Source: Bacillota bacterium
GTDB taxonomy: Bacteria > Bacillota > Clostridia > Lachnospirales > Lachnospiraceae
Assembly: GCA_023415595.1 (NCBI GenBank)
Contig: JAEZJW010000004.1
Coordinates: forward strand, 1-22,507
Length of the DNA stretch: 22,507 nt
Direction of reading: 5' to 3'
In this document: piece after piece, positions 7,492 to 14,284 of the stretch
How positions within the stretch are numbered: the first letter of the stretch is position 1
Layout of the letters: each line of letters starts with the position of its first letter
Notes under the pieces: generated by a model
Seen by the model: only the letters and a program-made list of their open reading frames with translations
Told to the model about the DNA's origin: nothing
Databases searched by the model: none
Made by a program: the position numbers and the translations under genes

Positions 7492-9555
7492 ATGAAGAAT
7501 AAGAAAAGCTACCGTTTAAGCCTTACAAACCGGGTGAAGGCCATAATCGCGGAGCTGACACTGGAAGAAAAGGTCAGTCTGATGAGTGGGATCGGATATT
7601 ATTTCGGCGGTAATTATGATGTTTCGGAAAGTACGAATAAGCATTATAATTACCGGCCTTTTTATTGCGGTGGGCTGGATGATAAGCAGATTCCACGGAT
7701 GCTCTTTACTGACGGACCAAGGGGAGTGGTGATCGGGAATAATAAGAATACTTGCTTTCCGGTTACGATGCTTCGGGGAGCTACCTTTGATACGAAGCTG
7801 GAGGAGAAGATTGGCCAGGCCATTGGCAGAGAGACGAAAGCAAGGGAATGTAATCTGTTTGCCGGAGTATGTATTAATATACCTTATCACCCCGGTTGGG
7901 GAAGAAGTCAGGAGACTTATGGAGAGGACTCTTATCATATAGGACAGATGGGATCGGCTCTGGTGAGAGGGGTGCAGGCGGAGAATGTCATCGCCTGCAT
8001 TAAGCATTTTGCTTTCAACTCCATGGAGCTATCCAGGTATCGGGTAAATATCACCTGCAGTAAGCGGGCGGAACGTGAGGTTTTCCTTCCCCACTTTAAG
8101 GAATGTATTGACAATGGTGCCGCTGCTGTTATGAGTGCTTATAATTCTTATCAGGGAAGCTGCTGCGGAGAAAACAGCTATCTTTTAAAACAGGTCCTGA
8201 AGGAGGAATGGGGCTTTGATGGTTTCGTTATGAGTGATTTTAATGATGGAATCAAGGATACTGTTTCAGCTGCTAACAGCGGTCAGGATATGGAGATGTG
8301 TAATATCAGATTTTATGGGGATAAGCTGGTAGAAGCGGTTAGGGAGGGAAAGGTTCCCGAAGACAACATCGACGAAGCTGTTCTCAGAATCGTAAGAACG
8401 CTATTATCCTTTACTGAGGGTGACGACAAGCATTATGACAGATCCGTGCTTGGTTGCTCGGAGCATGTGAAGCTGTCACTGGAGGCAGCCAGAAAGGGGA
8501 TTACCTTGCTTCAGAACCGGAACCAGGTACTCCCGTTTCGGAAAAGGAAGAAGGTTCAGGTCGTAATCTTCGGAAAGCTGGCAGACATGGAGAATACGGG
8601 AGACCATGGCTCCAGCCGGGTATACCCGGGCTATGTCGTAACCCCGCTCCAGGGGATTGCCCGGCTCCTTAAGAATGCAGAGATTATCTATTATCCGGAC
8701 TGTGATGCGGAGCATGGCAGAAGACTTGCAGCCGGAGCAGATTATGTAATCTTCATCGCAGGCTATCATTATGACGATGAGGGGGAACATGTGGATGGAG
8801 AGGATGCCCGCTACGGTGATTACGTGGGTGGCGATCGCGTCCATTCCCTCGGTCTTCATGAGGAGGAGAAGGAATTCATCAAGGCAGTGGGACCCGTAAA
8901 TCAGAATTCCTGTGTCGTCCTTATCGGTGGTAATATGATATTGCTGGAGGAGTGGAAGGATGCGGTCAGTTCCATACTGATGGCGTATTACCCCGGCATG
9001 GAGGGTGGTACTGCCATAGCGGAGATTTTATTCGGGAAGGTCAATCCCAGCGGAAAGCTTCCGTTTGTTATAACGAAGAGGGAAGAGGATCTGCCCAAAA
9101 TCAACTGGATAACGGATCACCAGTATTATGAATATTACCATGGGTACCGGAAGCTTCAGAAGGAAGAGGTGGAACCCTCCGTACCCTTCGGATTTGGATT
9201 ATCCTATACCTCCTTTGCTGTTTCTGAGGCTGACTTTGGAGTGAGGGAGGGAGTGATCAAAGCCTCCTGTACCGTTACGAATACCGGGGATTTCAGGGGA
9301 GAAGAAGTCATTCAGTTTTATGTGGGATATTCTAATTCTTCCGTTGACAGGCCAGTGAAGGAATTAAAGGGCTTTCAAAGAATTGCCCTGAGACCCGGAG
9401 AGAGTAAGAGAATAGAGATCAGCATTCCTACGGACAAGCTATGCTGGTATAATGAAGCAAAGGGCTGCCCGGAACTGGAGCATATGGAGTATGAGATGTT
9501 TATCGGAACCAGCAGTGACGGAAAGGACCTTCTGGAAGGAAGACTAACCATATAG
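7492..9555 (+). CDS. Glycoside hydrolase family 3 (beta-glucosidase/xylosidase type)
   Basis: A 687-residue GH3 enzyme that would hydrolyse beta-linked sugars from non-reducing ends. The N-terminal (alpha/beta) domain includes TDGPRGV, WGRSQETYGED, IKHFAFNSMELSR and SAYNSYQG. The nucleophile is D249 in GFDGFVMSDF. The second GH3 domain (about residues 325-540) includes GITLLQNR, GDHGSSRVYPGYVVTPLQG and YYPGMEGGTAIAEILFGKVNPSGKLP. The end has the fibronectin-III-like domain (VPFGFGLSYTSF, then TNTGDFRGEEVIQFYV). There is no signal peptide, so it should act in the cytoplasm on imported oligosaccharides. The start has GGAGG 4 bases upstream, a slightly short spacing. The exact substrate (glucose, xylose or other) cannot be decided. 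Its position just after an AraC regulator suggests induction by its sugar. Confidence 0.92.
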   Translation: MKNKKSYRLSLTNRVKAIIAELTLEEKVSLMSGIGYYFGGNYDVSESTNKHYNYRPFYCGGLDDKQIPRMLFTDGPRGVVIGNNKNTCFPVTMLRGATFDTKLEEKIGQAIGRETKARECNLFAGVCINIPYHPGWGRSQETYGEDSYHIGQMGSALVRGVQAENVIACIKHFAFNSMELSRYRVNITCSKRAEREVFLPHFKECIDNGAAAVMSAYNSYQGSCCGENSYLLKQVLKEEWGFDGFVMSDFNDGIKDTVSAANSGQDMEMCNIRFYGDKLVEAVREGKVPEDNIDEAVLRIVRTLLSFTEGDDKHYDRSVLGCSEHVKLSLEAARKGITLLQNRNQVLPFRKRKKVQVVIFGKLADMENTGDHGSSRVYPGYVVTPLQGIARLLKNAEIIYYPDCDAEHGRRLAAGADYVIFIAGYHYDDEGEHVDGEDARYGDYVGGDRVHSLGLHEEEKEFIKAVGPVNQNSCVVLIGGNMILLEEWKDAVSSILMAYYPGMEGGTAIAEILFGKVNPSGKLPFVITKREEDLPKINWITDHQYYEYYHGYRKLQKEEVEPSVPFGFGLSYTSFAVSEADFGVREGVIKASCTVTNTGDFRGEEVIQFYVGYSNSSVDRPVKELKGFQRIALRPGESKRIEISIPTDKLCWYNEAKGCPELEHMEYEMFIGTSSDGKDLLEGRLTI

Positions 9556-9559
9556 CATT

Positions 9560-9618
9560 AAAAAGACCCCGGAGGTAGGTAACTCATGGCATTCTGCCTG
9601 AATTTCCTGATCCGGGGT
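9560..9618 (-). terminator. Intrinsic terminator of nrdR (minus strand)
   Basis: Reading the minus strand, ACCCCGGA (9618-9611) pairs perfectly with TCCGGGGT (9573-9566), followed by C and TTTTT (9564-9560). The loop is unusually long (37 bases). It lies between the convergent GH3 and nrdR genes. Only the minus strand has the U tract, so it serves nrdR, which ends at 9647. Confidence 0.65.
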
Positions 9619-9646
9619 ATCGTGTGAATGGTAAAAGCACAATATT

Positions 9647-10099
9647 TTATTTATCAAGTATCTTCTTCAGCTCATTCATGAAGGTATTCACATCTTTGAA
9701 TTCACGGTATACAGAAGCAAATCTGACATAAGCGACAGGATCCAGTTCCTTGAGCTTATCCATTACAATTTCACCAATGACATGACTGGGAATTTCTTTA
9801 TCTTCACGGTTGAAGATGGAGGTTTCCACTTCATCGACGAGGGCAGTGATCCGATCGACTGAGATCGGCCTCTTATGGCAGGAACGGAATACACCGGCTT
9901 CGATCTTAGAACGGTCATAGGGCTCCCGGTTATTGTCCTTCTTGATTACGACAAGAGGAATAGTCTCCACCTTCTCATAAGTAGTAAACCGTCTCTGGCA
10001 TTCATCACATTGCCTACGTCTGCGGATGGAATTATTATCATCAGCCGGCCTGGAATCAATGACTCTGGTATTATCTTTATTACAAAATGGACACTTCAT
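9647..10099 (-). CDS. nrdR: Transcriptional repressor NrdR
   Basis: A 150-residue protein, the usual length for NrdR. The N-terminal zinc ribbon has C3, C6, C31 and C34 (MKCPFC and QCDEC) with the basic RRRRQCDECQRRFTTYE signature. The rest is an ATP-cone domain (VVIKKDNNREPYDRSKIEAGV through YVRFASVYREFKDV). NrdR senses ATP/dATP and represses ribonucleotide reductase genes. GGGAGGA lies just upstream of the ATG as ribosome binding site. The gene has its own strong promoter overlapped by an inverted repeat and its own terminator, so it is a single-gene unit. No ribonucleotide reductase gene is in the window. Confidence 0.97.
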   Translation of the reverse strand: MKCPFCNKDNTRVIDSRPADDNNSIRRRRQCDECQRRFTTYEKVETIPLVVIKKDNNREPYDRSKIEAGVFRSCHKRPISVDRITALVDEVETSIFNREDKEIPSHVIGEIVMDKLKELDPVAYVRFASVYREFKDVNTFMNELKKILDK

Positions 10100-10160
10100 A
10101 TACCTATCCTCCCAAATGTACAGTCATTCTATTGTATCCCCCATAATATGATACAACTTG

Positions 10161-10189
10161 ATTATATTGAAGATTGACCAAACGGTCAA
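10161..10189 (-). promoter_or_regulatory. nrdR promoter overlapped by a TetR-type operator palindrome
   Basis: On the minus strand: TTGACC (10189-10184), a 17-base spacer and TATAAT (10166-10161), giving a leader of about 55 bases. The -35 element is half of a perfect inverted repeat at 10174-10189, TTGACCAAACGGTCAA, a form typical of TetR-family operators. A repressor bound there would block the -35 box. Confidence 0.6.
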
Positions 10190-10257
10190 GAAAATTATTA
10201 CAGTAAAGGCATAAGATATTGATAAATTGACAAAACACATGCAGATTCTGAAACATA

Positions 10258-10422
10258 ATTATTTTGCAGGGCAGAAGATATGAAGGAAGTAATGAAAGCA
10301 ACAAGGGTATACTTTTCAAAACATTATTTTGCAGGACTGCAGATATGAAAGAAAGTAATGAAAGCAACAAGGGTATACTTTTCAAAACATTATTTTGCTG
10401 GACTACAGATATAAAAGAAAGT
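10258..10422. repeat. Tandem repeat, ~66-bp unit, 2.5 copies
   Basis: Copy 1 spans 10258-10322 (65 bp), copy 2 spans 10323-10388 (66 bp), and a partial copy 3 runs 10389 to about 10422. Copies 1 and 2 share an identical 34-base end (starting GTAATGAAAGCAACAAGG) and an identical 13-base beginning (ATTATTTTGCAGG). A single-base indel lies between. Copy 3 matches copy 2 at about 31 of 34 positions before it runs into the palindrome. Confidence 0.85.
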
Positions 10423-10530
10423 GTCAAAAGCACCTGCGGTGCTTTCCGAAAGGAATATCTTGCTATTGCAAGCTCGCTTGCATATCAAGATATTCCTTCC
10501 GGAAATGTGCGAAGCACCTTTTGACACTTT
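10418..10530. repeat. 113-bp cloverleaf-like inverted-repeat element
   Basis: The outer stem is 13 bp and perfect: AAAGTGTCAAAAG (10418-10430) pairs with 10518-10530. A 20-bp inner stem (10443-10462 with 10486-10505) has one mismatch. Between the two stems, each arm carries its own small hairpin: GCACC-TGC-GGTGC on the left (10430-10442) and GTGC-GAA-GCAC on the right (10507-10517). The apex is TGCAAGC-TC-GCTTGCA (10467-10482). The whole would fold as a three-armed, tRNA-shaped structure in RNA or as a cruciform in DNA. No protein is encoded. It could be a miniature non-autonomous mobile element, a REP-like element or a structured RNA. Confidence 0.75.
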
Positions 10531-10538
10531 TATATACA

Positions 10539-10690
10539 CATGAAAGCTTACACACATATCAAAAGATGAATAATAAACATTAACTTAATTCATGAAAACT
10601 AAACATGAAAACTAACATAAAAATCTAATTCATGAAACTAACACATGAAAATTAGTACATGAAGTAATTCATAATAATTATTTCATGTAT
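10539..10690. repeat. Cluster of degenerate CATGAAA short repeats
   Basis: CATGAA(A) recurs about six times at irregular 11-40-base spacing, several times as part of a longer ATTCATGAAAACTAA-like unit, in DNA that is almost entirely A and T. The cluster is followed by a perfect AT hairpin, ATTATTTCA (10677-10685) with TGAAATAAT (10693-10701), which could be a weak terminator for the minus-strand gene that ends at 10734. Confidence 0.5.
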
Positions 10691-10733
10691 TCTGAAATAA
10701 TAAATTCCTGCTATCTGACTCTCTTGATAAAAA

Positions 10734-10988
10734 CTATAATTTCACTAAGCATTTATCTACATCTATGTCTACCAGGATGATATCGATTCCAATCTGTTTA
10801 ATGTTACAGCAGCTGATCACATATTCATGGTCCCTGCCTAGAATACCCCATACCTTACAGGGGCCGGGTACAATAATATGTGTTATATGGCCGGTACAGA
10901 TATCGAACTCAATATCACAGACATAGCCTAAGCGCATACAATCCCTGCAATTAATGACTTCCTTCTCCCGAAGTTCACAAATGCGCAT
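10734..10988 (-). CDS. ymxH: YlmC/YmxH family sporulation protein (PRC-barrel)
   Basis: An 84-residue protein matching the YlmC/YmxH small PRC-barrel family found in spore-forming Firmicutes. It begins MRICELREKEVINCRDCMRLG, followed by Y-V-C-D-I-E-F-D and then GHITHIIVPGPCKVWGILGR, a barrel-like strand pattern, and ends in ILVDID. The length is normal. The biochemical role in sporulation is not established. It has six cysteines, somewhat cysteine-rich for its size. AAGGGTGAT precedes the ATG as ribosome binding site. The promoter -10 at 11016-11021 fits sigma-A and also mother-cell sigma factors. It is divergent from comM. Confidence 0.85.
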   Translation of the reverse strand: MRICELREKEVINCRDCMRLGYVCDIEFDICTGHITHIIVPGPCKVWGILGRDHEYVISCCNIKQIGIDIILVDIDVDKCLVKL

Positions 10989-11015
10989 ATAATCACCCTT
11001 ATTCTTTCTTGGTTT

Positions 11016-11044
11016 ATTATATGCGCTTCTTATGGAAATGTCTC
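11016..11044 (-). promoter_or_regulatory. Promoter of ymxH-like gene, sigma-A or sporulation sigma
   Basis: On the minus strand: GAGACA (11044-11039), 17 bases, TATAAT (11021-11016). The extended -10 reads CATATAATA, which also fits the sigma-E (CATANNNT) and sigma-K (CATANNNTA) patterns, as expected for a sporulation gene. Which sigma factor is used cannot be settled from the sequence. Confidence 0.45.
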
Positions 11045-11181
11045 ATTTATTTAGAAATAGTACAGCTTGGCCTGTACAAAAAAGCTTTATGAGTGATTAG
11101 CTGAGAAGGCAAAGTCTTCGGTTACACCCGGGCTAGAAGAGGAAAGCATCATAGGACTTACCGTAATTTTACATTTTTTGC

Positions 11182-11210
11182 TGGACATCCCTGCCGGCCT
11201 CTGTTATACT
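11182..11210 (+). promoter_or_regulatory. comM promoter with extended -10
   Basis: TGGACA (11182-11187), a 17-base spacer and TATACT (11205-11210) preceded by TG at the extended -10 position (11202-11203). The start of transcription would be near 11217, giving a ~47-base leader to the comM ATG. Confidence 0.6.
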
Positions 11211-11263
11211 TCAGATAAGCAAATGATTCCTTCCTTGTGGAGAGACAACGGAAGGAGAAAAGT

Positions 11264-12796
11264 ATGTTCAGTAAAGCATATAGTGCGGCTATCCATGGAA
11301 TCGACGGACTGATCGTATCCGTAGAGGCCGATGTCAGTGACGGCCTACCCCTCTTCGATATGGTTGGTTATCTTGGCTCCGAAGTAAAGGAGGCGAGGGA
11401 AAGGGTCAGGATCGCGCTGAAGAACTCCGGTTTTATGCTTCCCGCTAAACGAATTACCGTCAATCTATCTCCGGCAGACATCAGAAAAGAAGGCACAGCC
11501 TTCGATCTGCCGGTCGCCATCGCAATTCTTACTGCCTTCGGTTACATTCCGGAGGAAAATCTGAAGAACTTCCTGATGATCGGAGAACTTAGCCTGAATG
11601 GTAACATCAATAAAGTGAACGGTGTCCTGCCTATCGTATACTCTGCGAAGCAGCAGGGCTTCTTAAAGTGCGTCGTGCCATCTGAAAACGCAGGGGAAGG
11701 TGCGGTTGTAGAAGGAATTGATACCTATGGTGTGGCGTCGCTGCAGGAAGCGGTCGAGCTGATCAATGGTAAGGAAAGCATTGAATCTACTAAGATAGAT
11801 ATCACAGAGCTTTTCCGGAATGCACAGATCGGTGAAACGATCGATTATTCAGAGGTAGCAGGACAGACTGCTGCCAAGCGGGCCATCGAAATTGCTGTCT
11901 CGGGGATGCATAATATCCTGATGATCGGACCACCCGGTGCGGGTAAGACGATGCTTGCCAAGAGAATTCCAACCATCATGCCGGAGCTGTCCTTCGAAGA
12001 AAGTATGGAAATCTCGAAAATATACTCCATTGCAGGATTGCTGGAGCATAGGGCTCTGATTCTGAACAGGCCCTTCCGCGCTCCGCACCATACCATTACC
12101 CAGACTGCCCTGACCGGGGGTGGGAGTACTCCGAAGCCCGGCGAGATCAGTCTTGCCCATTTGGGGGTCTTATTCCTAGATGAGCTGCCCGAATTTCAGA
12201 AGAACACAATCGAAGTCCTCAGGCAGCCCCTGGAGGAGAAATCAGTCACCATCGCCAGACTGAATGCAACCTACCGTTACCCTGCTGGTTTCATGCTAGT
12301 GGCAGCCATGAATCCCTGCAGCTGCGGGTATTATCCGGATAGGAATAAGTGCAGCTGTTCCGTTCCTCAGGTGAAGCGATACCTGGGCCGTATCTCACAG
12401 CCTCTGCTGGACCGCTTCGATATCTGCATTGAGGCATTGCAAATGAACTATAAGGAGCTACAGCTAAAGGCAGAGCAGGAAACCTCGGAGGAGATTAAGA
12501 AAAGGGTGGCGATTGCCCGAAAGCTGCAGCTGGAGCGTTACAAGGACCAGAATATCTGGTTCAACTCCCAGTTGACTCCGCGGACGATTAAGAAATATTG
12601 CCGGCTGGAGCCTAAGGAACAGTCCCTGCTGGAGCAGGCCTTTGTGAAGATGAATCTGACCGCCAGGGCATATCACAGAATTCTAAAGGTCGCAAGGACG
12701 ATTGCCGACCTGGACCAAAGCGAAAGAATACGGACGTCACATATCAGTGAGGCCATCTGTTACCGAAGCCTGGACCAGAAATACTGGGGGGAGTAG
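11264..12796 (+). CDS. comM: YifB/ComM family Mg-chelatase-like AAA+ ATPase
   Basis: A 510-residue protein of the ComM/YifB family, hexameric AAA+ helicases that promote branch migration during integration of incoming DNA in natural transformation. The N-terminal domain starts MFSKAYSAAIHGIDGLIV, the family's standard beginning. Walker A is GPPGAGKT (222-229) and Walker B is VLFLDE with D306-E307. NPCSCGYYPDRNKCSCS is a cysteine-rich segment characteristic of the family, followed by the LLDRFDI sensor region and a C-terminal Mg-chelatase domain. A GTG at 11237 could add nine residues, but GGAAGGAG (11250-11257) sits correctly before the ATG at 11264. dprA follows 14 bases after the stop, so comM-dprA form a DNA-uptake/recombination pair. 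Confidence 0.93.
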   Translation: MFSKAYSAAIHGIDGLIVSVEADVSDGLPLFDMVGYLGSEVKEARERVRIALKNSGFMLPAKRITVNLSPADIRKEGTAFDLPVAIAILTAFGYIPEENLKNFLMIGELSLNGNINKVNGVLPIVYSAKQQGFLKCVVPSENAGEGAVVEGIDTYGVASLQEAVELINGKESIESTKIDITELFRNAQIGETIDYSEVAGQTAAKRAIEIAVSGMHNILMIGPPGAGKTMLAKRIPTIMPELSFEESMEISKIYSIAGLLEHRALILNRPFRAPHHTITQTALTGGGSTPKPGEISLAHLGVLFLDELPEFQKNTIEVLRQPLEEKSVTIARLNATYRYPAGFMLVAAMNPCSCGYYPDRNKCSCSVPQVKRYLGRISQPLLDRFDICIEALQMNYKELQLKAEQETSEEIKKRVAIARKLQLERYKDQNIWFNSQLTPRTIKKYCRLEPKEQSLLEQAFVKMNLTARAYHRILKVARTIADLDQSERIRTSHISEAICYRSLDQKYWGE

Positions 12797-12810
12797 TTAC
12801 TGTTGTAAGG

Positions 12811-13956
12811 ATGATGGAAGGGAACAAGAAAGTGTTACTCGAAAGGACGGTAAGTGATTTGATCAGAGAGGAATATCATTATTGGCTGGCCAATATTCCG
12901 GGCTTTGGAGCCATTCGGATAGACCAGCTGTTGCAGGTGTTCAAAACAGCTGAGGAGCTGTACCATGCAGACACCAGCAGCCTTAAGCATTTGGCTCAGC
13001 TGAAGGAGGAGGAAGTAGGTAAACTGGTTAGCAGCCGGGATTGTAATAAAATCCGGGAGGCTTATCAGAAGCTTCAGGACAAAAAGATAAGATTCTTGAC
13101 CAAGGAGGATCCCGAATACCCGATAAGATTAAAGAACATATACGGAGCACCCTTTGCGCTCTATGTGAAGGGCAGCCTGCCACCGGATCATAGGAAAACC
13201 CTGGCAGTCATAGGAGCCAGGGACTGCTCCGCTTATGGTATGGAGATCGCCAAATATCTATCCGGGGCAGTGGCCAGGGAAGGCATTGCTGTTATCAGCG
13301 GTTTGGCCAGGGGAATCGATTCCTGCGCCCATATCGGGGCGCTTAATGCAGGAGGAAGTACCTATGGGGTTCTGGGCTGTGGAGTAGATATCTGCTATCC
13401 GAAGGAGAATATTAATCTCTATATGGAGCTTCAGAGGGATGGGGGCATCCTCTCGGAATATGCACCGGGCATACAGCCCATTGCCAGCCATTTCCCCATG
13501 AGGAACCGGATCATCAGCGGGCTGTCCGACGGGATTCTAGTCATCGAAGCCAGAAAGAAAAGCGGCACCCTGATTACGGTGGATATCGGATTGGAACAGG
13601 GGAAGAATATATATGCCCTACCGGGAAGAATCACGGATCAGCTCAGTACCGGCTGTAACAACCTGATTAAAATGGGGGCGAAGCCGGTGACCTCGCCGGA
13701 GGATATCCTGGAGGATTTTCAGATATATCCTTGCGTAAATCATTCGGAATATCCCACTGATTCACATCTCAGCCCTGAGGAATTAAAGATTTATCAGGTG
13801 CTGAATCAGGAACCGAAGCATCTGGAGGACATCTCTGTGATGACGCAATTTCCCTTGAGCCAGCTGACGGAGCACTTGTTATCCATGGAGATGAGCGGCA
13901 TTATCCGTCAGGCAATGAGAAATTATTATGTGCTCTGCCAAACATTAAGCTCATGA
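12811..13956 (+). CDS. dprA: DNA-processing protein DprA (Smf)
   Basis: A 381-residue DprA, which loads RecA on single-stranded DNA taken up during transformation. The N-terminal part (about 1-90) is the helix-rich SAM-like region. The Rossmann-like core has GARDCSAYG (135-143), SGLARGID (163-170), GVLGCGVDICYP, FPMRNRIISGLSD and KSGTLITVDIGLEQG. The last ~60 residues form the winged-helix domain. The start is uncertain: AAGG abuts the ATG at 12811, while AAGGGAA (12818-12824) is well spaced for a GTG at 12832, which would remove seven residues. The gene follows comM by 14 bases and is probably co-transcribed with it. DprA is widespread in Firmicutes not known to be naturally competent, so presence alone does not prove competence. 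Confidence 0.94.
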   Translation: MMEGNKKVLLERTVSDLIREEYHYWLANIPGFGAIRIDQLLQVFKTAEELYHADTSSLKHLAQLKEEEVGKLVSSRDCNKIREAYQKLQDKKIRFLTKEDPEYPIRLKNIYGAPFALYVKGSLPPDHRKTLAVIGARDCSAYGMEIAKYLSGAVAREGIAVISGLARGIDSCAHIGALNAGGSTYGVLGCGVDICYPKENINLYMELQRDGGILSEYAPGIQPIASHFPMRNRIISGLSDGILVIEARKKSGTLITVDIGLEQGKNIYALPGRITDQLSTGCNNLIKMGAKPVTSPEDILEDFQIYPCVNHSEYPTDSHLSPEELKIYQVLNQEPKHLEDISVMTQFPLSQLTEHLLSMEMSGIIRQAMRNYYVLCQTLSS

Positions 13957-13981
13957 ATCCTAATAATTTACATGACAGCTA

Positions 13982-14011
13982 TTGACAGCTATCCCTCACT
14001 TGGTGTATAAC
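13982..14011 (+). promoter_or_regulatory. Near-consensus promoter inside the dprA-topA gap
   Basis: TTGACA (13982-13987), an 18-base spacer and TATAAC (14006-14011). The -35 overlaps the junction of a perfect tandem 10-bp repeat (TGACAGCTAT twice). It lies 400 bases from topA, so it could drive a separate small transcript or a long topA leader. Confidence 0.45.
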
Positions 14012-14114
14012 AACAGAGCAACTGTGTATTAAGTAAGCAGAATATATTTCATGTCCGCACATATAAATCAATTGTAACCCGGTTCCAGCGTTCAGGATGA
14101 ATCGCATGTGATCA

Positions 14115-14123
14115 TGATATAAT
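14115..14123 (+). promoter_or_regulatory. Extended -10 promoter element
   Basis: TGATATAAT gives TG, one base, and a consensus TATAAT (14118-14123). No good -35 is seen at the expected distance. Transcription would start just before the hairpin cluster at 14127-14192. Confidence 0.35.
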
Positions 14124-14126
14124 AAA

Positions 14127-14192
14127 GCGTAGCAAGGATACGCAAGCCTGCTTGCAGTATGCGAACGGGGCTGGCGATCATGAACACGCATA
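14127..14192 (+). other. Overlapping, mutually exclusive hairpins (possible leader RNA)
   Basis: Hairpin A is GCGTA (14127-14131) with TACGC (14139-14143). Hairpin B is ATACGCAAG (14138-14146), CCTG loop, CTTGC-A-GTAT (14151-14160). A and B share 14138-14143 and cannot form together. A third pairing is TATGCG (14158-14163) with CGCATA (14187-14192), just before the ribosome binding site. It may be a regulatory RNA; no known riboswitch class was recognised. Confidence 0.3.
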
Positions 14193-14206
14193 TGGAGGGA
14201 TGAATG

Positions 14207-14284
14207 ATGAAAAGCGCGCTGAAATTCACAGAATACACCCGGTCCCCATATATTATTCAGGTAATAATCATAATATTTACTTGA
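14207..14284 (+). CDS. Possible 25-residue small membrane-type peptide
   Basis: An ATG at 14207 has GGAGGG 7 bases upstream (14194-14199), a better context than many genes here, and encodes 25 residues. The start is basic/polar (MKSALKFTEY), and the end is strongly hydrophobic (YIIQVIIIIFT), like a short membrane segment. Two other ATGs lie at 14204 (same frame) and 14200 (another frame, 33 codons, polar product, but the ribosome binding site abuts it). Without conservation data this may be chance. Confidence 0.2.
   Translation: MKSALKFTEYTRSPYIIQVIIIIFT

Larger units (their letters stand above)
10100..10733. other. 634-bp AT-rich non-coding gap between ymxH-like gene and nrdR
   Basis: No credible gene was found here on either strand. 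The gap holds, from left to right, the nrdR promoter, a ~66-bp tandem repeat (10258-10422), a 113-bp cloverleaf-like palindrome (10418-10530), a cluster of degenerate CATGAAA repeats (about 10539-10690), and a 9-bp AT-only hairpin (10677-10701). The open frames that cross the repeats are leucine/serine-rich low-complexity products without ribosome binding sites. Confidence 0.75.

Noticed and set aside
7516..8007. 163-codon open frame on the minus strand
   Set aside because: It lies fully inside the GH3 catalytic domain and shows no recognisable domain; it is a shadow of GH3 codons.
10258..10422. CRISPR array
   Set aside because: The units are direct and contiguous with no unique spacers; the unit is too long for a CRISPR repeat and no cas gene is present.
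10104..10433. 109-codon Leu/Ser-rich open frame on the minus strand
   Set aside because: It is the translation of the ~66-bp tandem repeats, so the product is itself repetitive, and it crosses the nrdR promoter. No ribosome binding site was seen.
11060..11077. GTACAG-6-CTGTAC as an intrinsic terminator
   Set aside because: It is followed by an A tract on the plus strand and no U tract on the minus strand downstream side, and no gene ends there.
11080..11175. Riboswitch (preQ1- or c-di-GMP-like fragments such as GGTTACACCC and GGCAAAG)
   Set aside because: Only short fragments resemble known motifs. The required core pairings are not present and the comM promoter lies downstream, so it would not be in that mRNA.
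11237..11263. GTG at 11237 as the comM start
   Set aside because: No ribosome binding site precedes it, while GGAAGGAG is placed correctly for the ATG at 11264, where the family N-terminus begins.
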